Shown piece after piece: positions 11,683 through 17,380 of a stretch of 17,897 nucleotides of DNA. Source of the DNA: an uncultured Collinsella sp. (GTDB lineage Bacteria; Actinomycetota; Coriobacteriia; Coriobacteriales; Coriobacteriaceae); the NCBI GenBank assembly GCA_902478825.1, contig CABSMK010000017.1:1-17897 (forward strand), written 5' to 3'. The notes beneath the pieces are model-generated. The model did not search any database. It saw only the letters and a program-made list of their open reading frames with translations, and was not told the DNA's origin. A program made the position numbers and the translations under genes. Numbering within the stretch: position 1 is the first letter of the stretch; every line of letters begins with the position of its first letter.

Positions 11683-11702
11683 GTTTCGACAAGTTTTCAA
11701 CA
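11683..11702 (+). repeat. Tandem DnaA-box pair, copy 1 of 2
   Basis: Two 9-mers, GTTTCGACA and TTTTCAACA, start 11 bp apart, about one helical turn. The 19 bp at 11684-11702 recur with two mismatches at 14874-14892, on the other side of the dnaA/ATPase gene pair and in the same orientation. The shared box form is TTTC(A/G)ACA preceded by a variable base. Confidence 0.6.
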
Positions 11703-11717
11703 GGTGTCTCTATTTCC

Positions 11718-13442
11718 CTACGAGCGCAGTGTAATTTTATCGCGCAGCGACTTGAGGTCTTCGGTGACGGTGCGGTCTTCCTGGATCATCTTCTGGACCT
11801 TTTTGTAGCTCGTGCTGACGGTCGAGTGGTTGCGGTTGCCAAATTCGGCGCCCACCGCCGTGGTCGTCATTTCGCACATCTCGATGGCCAGGTAGATAGC
11901 GATATGGCGTGCTTTGGCGATATTGGCGTTGCGACGCGGGCCGATGAGCTCCTCGTGTGTCACGCCGTACTGCTCTTCGATGACGGACTGAACCGTCTGG
12001 ACGTTGATCTTTTTGGCCGATGTGTCGAAGTACTGGCTGGCGATGGCGTCGATATCGTCAAAGGTGAGCTCTCCGCCCTCGCGCTCGCGGTCGCCCGCCT
12101 CGCCGGCGCAGCGCTCGCAAAAGCTCTCGAGTTCGCGGATGTTGGTGCCCGAGACCTCGGCCATGTGTTTAAAGTGCTCGTCGGTCAGGTGCCCGCCGTC
12201 GCCCCCATAGGCCGCCAGCAGTGAGTCGTCGCCCGCCTCGGGAGCGGCGACGATGGTGTTCTCGTAATAGCGCTGCAAGATCTTGTATTTCATCTCGTAG
12301 CTGGGCTCTGCGACCAGGCAGAGCATTCCGGCGTTGAAGCGGCTGGTCAGACGCTCGTCCATGCTCAGGTCCTTGGGGGCGCGGTCTGCCGCGATGACGA
12401 CCTTCTTGTTGTTGCGGATGAACTCGTCCATGAGCTGGAAAAAGTAGTCCACACTCGCGCGCTTGCCGATGATGTTTTGGATGTCATCGATGATGAGCAC
12501 GTCCACGCCGTGGTACGCCTGCATGATGGGGGCGTTGCTCTTCTTTTGACGGTCGAACTCGGTCATTAGGTCGTCCAGATATGCCTGGGAGTTGGCATAC
12601 TTGACCTTGATCTCGGGCGACTTCTCGGCGAGCTCGTTTTTGATGGCGAGCAGCAGATGGGTCTTGCCCAGCCCCGATTTGCCATAGATGAACAGGGATG
12701 TGCATGTGCCGCGCTCGTCCGCGAGGGCGGCAAACTTGAGTGCCGAGCGATAGGCATGGCTGTTCTCGGGGCCGTAGACAAAGTTCTCAAAGGTAAATTT
12801 TGAGTTCGCGGCGAGCGGGGCTCCATCCGTATTCTGCTCGGCCGGCACGGTCGGTGCTGGCATGGGTGAAGCGGGGGCCGCAGCTTGCGTGGATTTAGTC
12901 GGCGCTCCGCCCTTCATCTGGTTCATCATGCGACGAAAATCGTCGGCCGAGAGCGTGTTCTTGATTGCAATGCCCGAATCCGCGCCCGCCGCTGCGTCGT
13001 GAGCGATGGGCATGTGCGTGACGGGTGCGTTCGTTGACGTCGCCGCCGCGCTCGTCAACGGTGCCATTGTTTCACGGGAAACATCGCTGTGCTGGTGCTC
13101 GATTGTCGGCACATCGCCTGCGGAGGCCGGCACCGCCGGGGAAGCAGCGGGAGCCGTGGCGGGCGCCGTGGCGGCAGCGGATTCCGTCGCGGCGCCTTGC
13201 GGTGCCACGATGTCGAGCGCGATCGGTGCAAAGGCGATTTCTTCCAGATAGGCCTCAATAGTCGGCTGATGCTTTTTGAGCTGCGCGATGGCAAAGCGCG
13301 AGGGGGGCTCGATCGTGAGCGTATCTTCGGTCAGGCTTATGGCGCGCGATTGCCCCAGCATGTTGATGAGGCGTGCATCTTGGCCGTCGCGCTGGCAAAA
13401 GGCGATGGCATCCCCCAGGATGATGCTTGCTTCCTCGTCCAC
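11718..13442 (-). CDS. dnaA: Chromosomal replication initiator DnaA
   Basis: Origin-binding AAA+ initiator. Domain I spans about 1-80. It is followed by an unusually long Ala/Pro-rich domain II of about 135 residues (80-215). Domain III starts at FTFENFVYG (216); Walker A GKSGLGKT is 254-261, Walker B LIIDD is 316-320, and sensor 2 is in GTNIRELES. Domain IV ends with the signature GAEFGNRNHSTVSTSYKKV from 531. In that signature N538 and S540 replace the usual Asp and Thr (E. coli D433 and T435). At 574 residues it is longer than typical (about 450-510), mostly because of domain II. The GTG start has GGGAGAG 4 bases upstream. It lies 15 bp after the ATPase gene, so the two are almost surely co-transcribed. 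Codons for VSRET in domain II form a parS-like site. Confidence 0.98.
   Translation of the reverse strand: MDEEASIILGDAIAFCQRDGQDARLINMLGQSRAISLTEDTLTIEPPSRFAIAQLKKHQPTIEAYLEEIAFAPIALDIVAPQGAATESAAATAPATAPAASPAVPASAGDVPTIEHQHSDVSRETMAPLTSAAATSTNAPVTHMPIAHDAAAGADSGIAIKNTLSADDFRRMMNQMKGGAPTKSTQAAAPASPMPAPTVPAEQNTDGAPLAANSKFTFENFVYGPENSHAYRSALKFAALADERGTCTSLFIYGKSGLGKTHLLLAIKNELAEKSPEIKVKYANSQAYLDDLMTEFDRQKKSNAPIMQAYHGVDVLIIDDIQNIIGKRASVDYFFQLMDEFIRNNKKVVIAADRAPKDLSMDERLTSRFNAGMLCLVAEPSYEMKYKILQRYYENTIVAAPEAGDDSLLAAYGGDGGHLTDEHFKHMAEVSGTNIRELESFCERCAGEAGDREREGGELTFDDIDAIASQYFDTSAKKINVQTVQSVIEEQYGVTHEELIGPRRNANIAKARHIAIYLAIEMCEMTTTAVGAEFGNRNHSTVSTSYKKVQKMIQEDRTVTEDLKSLRDKITLRS
13068..13083. promoter_or_regulatory. 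parS-like ParB-binding site inside dnaA
   Basis: The 16-mer TGTTTCACGGGAAACA matches the Gram-positive parS consensus TGTTNCACGTGAAACA at every defined base but one, G for T at position 10. On the coding strand it encodes V-S-R-E-T in the disordered DnaA linker, where protein constraint is low. parS sites usually cluster near oriC and can lie within genes. parA and parB normally follow rsmG and lie outside the window. Function is inferred. Confidence 0.7.
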
Positions 13443-13457
13443 TGTCTCTCCCGTTCT

Positions 13458-14810
13458 TTAGCTCTGAGCTCGCACGCGAGCGGCGCCGAGTTCGGTCAGA
13501 TGGTATTTCTGGCCATGCTTGATGACCAAGCCGGCCTGCGCCAAGTCATTGAGCGTGCGTGACCAAGTGGGGGCCGAGTTTCCAAACGCCCTCGCAAGAT
13601 CGGTTGCGCCGCACGCTTGATTTTGCGCCAGATAGCCCAGCGCGGCGTTGCCGCGATCGCTTACGAACACGTCCGGTTGTGGCTGTGCATACTGATTTAC
13701 TGCATTAGGATACATCATTTGAGCTGCTGGTTGTTGAGAACTCTGCGTCGGCGGCATTTGCTGTTGAAAACTTTGAGGCCACTGTTGGTAAGGCTGCGGA
13801 GGCGTCTGCTGGGCCCAGGGGTTGTACTGCTGCTGCGGCATCTGCTGGTACGGCTGCTGATATCCCTGCTGGTACTGCTGCGGGAACTGCTGGCCATACC
13901 CCAGTGGCGGCATCTGCTGATATGGATATCCCTGTTGGTACGGCTGATAGCCCATTTGCTGGCCACCCGGCGCCCCCGTCGCCTGCTGCATTGCTGCTGC
14001 ATCCTGATCAGCCAGCGGCATGGCCTCTGGCATGTTTGGCGGCATCGACATAGATGCCGCCTGGGGTTCTTGTGTGGGAAGCATTCCGGGCTGCTGCATC
14101 TGCCTCACGGGGGGCTGCATCTGCTGCGTTGCCACGGGCTGCTGCGCAAAAGCTCCCGGCAGGGGATATGTGGGCTGCCCCGTCTCGGGCCGCACGGCAG
14201 CGCCGCGTCCGCCGGCACGCTCGATTTCCTGCACGCGTTTAGGGTTCAGGCTTACCGTAACCACGGTGCCGTTGCCCATGTTGTCCTCGATGGATACGGC
14301 ACCGCCGGCGTTTTCCAAATACTCCTGCACCATGGGAAACCCTGCTCCGGTTCCACGGATATAGCGCTTCATCTTGCTGTTTGCGCTGGTAACGCCAAAG
14401 TCGAAAGCACGTTCCTTGTCGTCGATGCCGGGTCCTTGGTCAGCAAAGCGGATGGTGTCTCCGCCGTCCAGAATCGAGATGATGGGCTCGGCAAAGTGTG
14501 CGTGGATAAAGTTTTCGACAATCTCGCGGATGACCATGAGCGAGATATGGCCACCTTGTTCTTTCATGCACTGGTAGACGGTGTTGGTCGTCTCTTCCAA
14601 ATACGTGCGGACATCTTGCGGATCAATGACGATCACCCGCGGTGTCGACAGCATGTCGTCATAGACGGCGATGCGCGCGGCGTACATGGCTTTTGGCGCC
14701 TGCGTGGTCGTCTGCTCGCCTTCCGCACGCTCTTCGCGCACGCCGGTGATGTGCTCGTTGTCGGGTGCCGGGTCTCCGGAATCGACCATGGTGTAAAAGT
14801 CGTCAGACAT
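13458..14810 (-). CDS. GHKL ATPase / low-complexity / winged-helix protein heading the dnaA operon
   Basis: No named family recognised for the whole protein. Residues 80-190 form a GHKL (HATPase_c) domain: N-box IREIVENFIHA (E96, N100), G1 box ADQGPGID (D124, G126, G128), G2 box RGTGAGF (152-158), and a closing NGTVVTVSL. There is no histidine-kinase dimerisation domain, so it resembles SpoIIAB/RsbW-type ATPase domains more than a sensor kinase. Residues about 205-380 are Gln/Pro/Tyr/Met-rich with repeats such as YQQGYPYQQMPP, a prion-like disordered linker. Residues about 385-447 look like a winged helix (GATDLARAFGNSAPTWSRTLNDLAQAGLVI), so DNA binding is likely. The ATG start has only a weak purine-rich site. 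It lies 15 bp before dnaA and borders a DnaA-box cluster. A role in replication control is an inference from position. Confidence 0.88.
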   Translation of the reverse strand: MSDDFYTMVDSGDPAPDNEHITGVREERAEGEQTTTQAPKAMYAARIAVYDDMLSTPRVIVIDPQDVRTYLEETTNTVYQCMKEQGGHISLMVIREIVENFIHAHFAEPIISILDGGDTIRFADQGPGIDDKERAFDFGVTSANSKMKRYIRGTGAGFPMVQEYLENAGGAVSIEDNMGNGTVVTVSLNPKRVQEIERAGGRGAAVRPETGQPTYPLPGAFAQQPVATQQMQPPVRQMQQPGMLPTQEPQAASMSMPPNMPEAMPLADQDAAAMQQATGAPGGQQMGYQPYQQGYPYQQMPPLGYGQQFPQQYQQGYQQPYQQMPQQQYNPWAQQTPPQPYQQWPQSFQQQMPPTQSSQQPAAQMMYPNAVNQYAQPQPDVFVSDRGNAALGYLAQNQACGATDLARAFGNSAPTWSRTLNDLAQAGLVIKHGQKYHLTELGAARVRAQS

Positions 14811-15053
14811 GCCGCTCGCAATCTTTCAAAAGGTTTCGAACAAATAGTAGCTCACCGTGCAACGTTTCTCATCTTTCGACAACTTTTCAAAACTTGTTGA
14901 AAACTTTGGAAAACGGGTGAAAAGTTCTCAACATTGCCAACATGACCTGTTGAAAACTCGATGAAATATCGTGAAAGGTTGCCATGAGGCGCAAATTTCG
15001 GTTGTGCTTATGGGGGAACCGTGTGAACTGCGCAACCTTTTACCTTTGATTTC
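14811..15053. other. Divergent intergenic region with a second DnaA-box-like cluster
   Basis: Together with the rpmH promoter and leader this fills a 345-bp gene-free gap where transcription direction switches. The box-like 9-mer TTTTCAACA occurs twice exactly on the minus strand (14903-14895 and 14956-14948). Plus-strand variants are TTCTCAACA at 14925-14933, TTTTCAAAA at 14884-14892, CTTTCGACA at 14873-14881 and TTGCCAACA at 14935-14943. An imperfect inverted repeat, GGTTGTGC at 15000-15007 with GCGCAACC at 15030-15037, lies nearer rpmH. It should hold the leftward promoter for the ATPase-dnaA unit; TACTAT (14851-14846) is a possible -10 but lacks a good -35. It could be one half of a bipartite origin and an autoregulatory region for dnaA. 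Confidence 0.65.
14873..14892 (+). repeat. Tandem DnaA-box pair, copy 2 of 2
   Basis: CTTTCGACA and TTTTCAAAA start 11 bp apart, in the same orientation and spacing as copy 1 in the dnaA-dnaN gap. The 19 bp from 14874 differ from copy 1 at two positions only. The nearby exact TTTTCAACA boxes make a functional reading more likely. Confidence 0.55.
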
Positions 15054-15083
15054 TTGACATTTGAACATTGATTTCCCTACAAT
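15054..15083 (+). promoter_or_regulatory. Sigma-70-type promoter of rpmH-rnpA
   Basis: -35 TTGACA is a perfect match and -10 TACAAT matches 5 of 6 bases, with an 18-bp spacer. It lies about 70 bases before the rpmH start, giving a leader of about 65 bases. It should drive rpmH, rnpA, yidD and probably yidC and jag up to the terminator at 17305. The strength fits ribosomal-protein demand. Confidence 0.85.
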
Positions 15084-15109
15084 CTTCAAGCTCACGTGTC
15101 TATATCTGC

Positions 15110-15127
15110 GTCCGCGTCCCCGCGGAC
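15110..15127 (+). other. Leader hairpin upstream of rpmH
   Basis: GTCCGCG and CGCGGAC form a perfect 7-bp stem around TCCC in the untranslated leader. No T-run follows, so it is not an intrinsic terminator. It ends 13 bases before the AGGAGG ribosome site and does not cover it. It could be an RNA-stability or processing element. Confidence 0.5.
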
Positions 15128-15155
15128 ACTCGAAATGCAGCAGGAGGAACTTAAG

Positions 15156-15290
15156 ATGAAGCGTACGTATCAGCCTAATAAGCGTAAGCGTGCCAAGACC
15201 CATGGCTTCCGTGCCCGTATGGCCACTAAGGGTGGTCGTGCCGTGCTCGCCCGTCGTCGCGCCAAGGGCCGCAAGCGTCTCACTGTCTAG
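15156..15290 (+). CDS. rpmH: 50S ribosomal protein L34
   Basis: 44 residues, the normal length, with the invariant pattern [20 protein letters not shown], then [21 protein letters not shown]. It is a small, very basic protein buried in 23S rRNA of the large subunit. The ATG at 15156 is chosen because AGGAGG lies about 8 bases upstream. The frame is also open from a GTG at 15096, but those codons cover the leader hairpin and have no ribosome site. It is first in the rightward unit, with rnpA 20 bp downstream. Confidence 0.98.
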   Translation: MKRTYQPNKRKRAKTHGFRARMATKGGRAVLARRRAKGRKRLTV

Positions 15291-15310
15291 CAGCGATACA
15301 CACATCTCGC

Positions 15311-15649
15311 ATGAAGACTATTAAGTCTCGGCAAGATTTCGAGCATGTGTTCAGTCAGGGGCGTCGTTTCAATCACCCTCTGATTCGAATGACCATATGT
15401 GAATCGGTTGGCGAAGGCGACTCCGGAAGGGTCGCCTTCGTTGGTGCTAAGCGACTCGGTTGTGCCGTCGTGCGCAACCGATCTAAGCGTGTGATGCGCG
15501 AGGCCGCCCGCAGCTGCGGATTTCCCGTTGCGGGTTATGACATCATCTTGTTTGCAACTCCCAAGACGAGGGTTTCCTCGCCGCAGGAGATGGACAAGGC
15601 GTTGCGTTCGCTTATGAAGCGCGCCGGCGTTGCCGGGGAGGAGCGATGA
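15311..15649 (+). CDS. rnpA: Ribonuclease P protein component
   Basis: Protein subunit that helps the RnpB RNA bind precursor tRNA and cleave the 5' leader. Seen here: N-terminal [15 protein letters not shown], an aromatic/basic surface typical of the family, and the central RNR motif [13 protein letters not shown] starting at R55. Then come [12 protein letters not shown] and a C-terminal helix. Length 112 is standard. The ATG is well placed by family alignment but has no clear ribosome site in the 20-base gap after rpmH, so translation may depend on ribosomes finishing rpmH. Its TGA stop overlaps the yidD ATG (ATGA). Confidence 0.97.
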   Translation: MKTIKSRQDFEHVFSQGRRFNHPLIRMTICESVGEGDSGRVAFVGAKRLGCAVVRNRSKRVMREAARSCGFPVAGYDIILFATPKTRVSSPQEMDKALRSLMKRAGVAGEER

Positions 15650-15870
15650 GCAATCACGTTTTGCGACGTGTTGCCATCGCTCCTATTCGCATATATCAAC
15701 AGGTTATTTCGCCCTTATTGCCTGACGCCTGCATTTATTACCCAACGTGCTCGCAATACGCCATCCAGGCGATTGAGAAGCACGGTGTTTTGAGAGGCTG
15801 CTGGCTTGCCGTGAGGCGCATCGCTCGCTGCAATCCCCTGCACGTCGGCGGTTATGACCCTGTGCCCTAG
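15646..15870 (+). CDS. yidD: Membrane protein insertion efficiency factor YidD
   Basis: Small membrane-associated protein of 74 residues (YidD/DUF37 family) thought to assist YidC. Family marks seen: [58 protein letters not shown], with the conserved Cys residues and the DPVP end. The N-terminal helix is amphipathic and basic. The start overlaps the rnpA stop by 4 bp (ATGA), and a GGGGAGGAG ribosome site lies within the end of rnpA. yidC follows after 29 bp. A short bulged hairpin (15650-15674) lies in the first codons. Confidence 0.96.
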   Translation: MSNHVLRRVAIAPIRIYQQVISPLLPDACIYYPTCSQYAIQAIEKHGVLRGCWLAVRRIARCNPLHVGGYDPVP

Positions 15871-15899
15871 CGGGCACTCGCTATCGGAGGAAAACTTAC

Positions 15900-16670
15900 A
15901 TGTGGGATTGGATCGTTAACATCCTTTTCGAGCTGCTCAAGCTCATCCAGACCTTTGCGGTCGACTGGGGCCTGTCCATCATCATCCTGGTGGTCATCAT
16001 CCGTCTGCTGCTGACGCCGCTTATGCTCAAGTCGACCAAGTCGACGGCTCGCATGCAGGTGCTGCAGCCCAAGATGCTCGAGATCCAGGAGCGCTATGCC
16101 GACGATCCCCAGCGTCAGGCCGAGGAGATGCAGAAGTTCTACAGCGAGAACAAGTTCAACCCCATGGCTGGCTGTCTGCCGCTGCTGATTCAGATGCCTA
16201 TCCTGTTCGCCCTGTTTACATTGCTGCGCAACCTGCCGCAGTACTTTAACGACGGCACGTTCTCGTTCTTCAACATCCTGCCCGACCTGACCACCACGCC
16301 GAGCGCTTCCTTTGCCGATGGCTTTATGGTTGCACTGCCTGCGCTGGTTTGCCTGATCCTGTTTGCCGTCCTGACCCTGATTCCGCAGCTCTATATGTCG
16401 CGCAACCAGACCGGCCAGCAGGCTCAGAGCATGCGTATGATGGCCGTTGTCATGACGGTCATGATGCTTTGGATGGGCTGGAGCCTTCCCGTTGGTGTTC
16501 TGCTGTACTACGACGTCTCGTCTGCTTGGCAGGTTATCCAGCAGATTTTTGTGACGCAGAAGGTCATCGACAAGGCGAAGGCCGATGAGGAGGAGCGTCT
16601 TAAGAACGCTCCGCTGCAGGTTGAGGTCACTCGTCGCGAGAAGAAGCCGCGCCCGCACAAGAAGAAGTAG
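15900..16670 (+). CDS. yidC: Membrane protein insertase YidC (Oxa1 family)
   Basis: Inserts membrane proteins alone or with SecYEG. The 256-residue protein is the short Gram-positive form without the large periplasmic domain of Gram-negatives. Hydrophobic segments lie near 5-42, 89-110, 140-163, 178-194 and 195-215. The groove arginine is R35 in VVIIRLLLTPLMLK. The cytoplasmic hairpin (about 45-88) includes MQVLQPKMLEIQERYADDPQRQ, followed by FNPMAGCLPLLIQMPILFALF. The C-terminus is strongly basic (RREKKPRPHKKK), as in ribosome-binding YidC tails. I see no lipoprotein cysteine motif, unlike SpoIIIJ. The ATG has CGGAGG about 9 bases upstream. It sits between yidD and jag, the usual order. Confidence 0.97.
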   Translation: MWDWIVNILFELLKLIQTFAVDWGLSIIILVVIIRLLLTPLMLKSTKSTARMQVLQPKMLEIQERYADDPQRQAEEMQKFYSENKFNPMAGCLPLLIQMPILFALFTLLRNLPQYFNDGTFSFFNILPDLTTTPSASFADGFMVALPALVCLILFAVLTLIPQLYMSRNQTGQQAQSMRMMAVVMTVMMLWMGWSLPVGVLLYYDVSSAWQVIQQIFVTQKVIDKAKADEEERLKNAPLQVEVTRREKKPRPHKKK

Positions 16671-16714
16671 TGGAATATCAATCTTATTTAGGTACCTAAC
16701 TTTTGGAGTACGTT

Positions 16715-17284
16715 ATGTCTGAAGAGATCATCGAGGATATGCTTGAGGAGGTTGCCCCGCAGGTCGCGGGCGATTATCCCGAGATTGCACAGCGCTACAA
16801 GGCTGGTGAAGAGCTGACCGATGAGCAGCTCGACACCATTGCCGATGTTGCGATTTCCATCCTGCGTTCCATCCTTTCGCACTTCGATGCCGCCAACTCT
16901 CCTATCGATGAGTATGAGGGCGACGAGGGTGAGCTGATTTTGGATGTAACGGCTCCCGACCTTGCTGTTCTCATTGGCCGTCATGGTCGCACTCTTGATG
17001 CTCTTCAGGTTATGTTCTCTTTGCTGGTGAGCCGCAAGCTTGGCTTTAGGTATCCGGTTGTAGTGGACGTCGAGGGATACAAGAGTCGCCGTCAGGATAA
17101 GGTCGCCTCCATGGCTCAGTCTGCTGCCGAGCGTGCCATCCGCACTCATAAGAGCGTTTCGCTTCCGCCCATGAATGCCTACGAGCGCCGACTGGTTCAC
17201 ATTGCACTTCGTGGCAACGATGCAGTCGATACTCATTCTGAGGGTTCTGACCCTGATCGCCATGTGGTGATTGTTGTTCGATAA
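16715..17284 (+). CDS. jag: RNA-binding protein Jag/KhpB (KH-R3H)
   Basis: 189 residues. An acidic N-terminal region of about 45 residues (MSEEIIEDMLEEVAPQ) takes the place of a clear Jag-N domain. It is followed by a KH domain with the GRHG loop at 88-91 (VLIGRHGRTLDALQ) and an R3H domain with R158-x3-H162 (PPMNAYERRLVHIALRG). Homologues bind RNA with KhpA and affect cell division and elongation in Firmicutes; the role in this group is unknown to me. I use the ATG at 16715 with TTGGAG about 8 bases upstream. A TTG four codons earlier is in frame but overlaps that site. A 12-bp palindrome TTAGGTACCTAA (16688-16699) lies in the gap after yidC. A terminator follows. Confidence 0.94.
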   Translation: MSEEIIEDMLEEVAPQVAGDYPEIAQRYKAGEELTDEQLDTIADVAISILRSILSHFDAANSPIDEYEGDEGELILDVTAPDLAVLIGRHGRTLDALQVMFSLLVSRKLGFRYPVVVDVEGYKSRRQDKVASMAQSAAERAIRTHKSVSLPPMNAYERRLVHIALRGNDAVDTHSEGSDPDRHVVIVVR

Positions 17285-17304
17285 TCTACTCGAGCTTATG
17301 CTAG

Positions 17305-17334
17305 GGGGACGTGGTTTCCACGTCCCCTTTTTTT
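17305..17334 (+). terminator. Rho-independent terminator after jag
   Basis: GGGGACGTGG pairs perfectly with CCACGTCCCC around TTT, followed by seven T. It ends the rpmH-jag unit 20 bases after the jag stop, implying that rsmG has its own promoter or depends on read-through. Confidence 0.95.
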
Positions 17335-17380
17335 GTCAAAAGTTCTCGATACGCTGATTTTTGTCAGAAAGGAGCTTCTG

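Larger units (their letters stand above)
11480..11717. other. Candidate oriC (dnaA-dnaN intergenic region)
   Basis: This is the usual site of oriC in Gram-positive bacteria. The dnaN side, about 11484-11530, is strongly AT-rich with a small palindrome at 11498-11511 (arms AGATAT/ATATCT), fitting a DNA-unwinding element. The dnaA side carries DnaA-box-like 9-mers: TTTTCAACA at 11694-11702, GTTTCGACA at 11683-11691, TTTTCATCA at 11640-11648, TTTTCCACG at 11612-11620, and TGTTGATTA (the opposite orientation) at 11539-11547. None is the textbook TTATCCACA. A run of TA(A/G) triplets lies between the last box and dnaN. Origin activity is inferred from position and motifs. Confidence 0.7.

Noticed and set aside
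11666..11708. 7-bp inverted repeat GACACCT/AGGTGTC after dnaA as a possible terminator
   Set aside because: The loop is 29 bases and no T-run follows in the leftward direction, so it does not look like an intrinsic terminator; it may be chance within the box region.
10352..11734. Rightward open frame of 460 codons opposite dnaN
   Set aside because: Runs across dnaN and the candidate origin, and its composition simply mirrors dnaN codons.
13617..14900. Leu/Arg-rich rightward open frame of 427 codons opposite the ATPase gene
   Set aside because: The Leu runs come from reading the Gln-rich repeats backward; the opposite strand has intact GHKL and winged-helix motifs.
17310..17325. ACGTGGTTTCCACGT as a possible parS-like palindrome
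   Set aside because: It is the stem of the jag terminator and does not match the GTTNCACGTGAAAC core.
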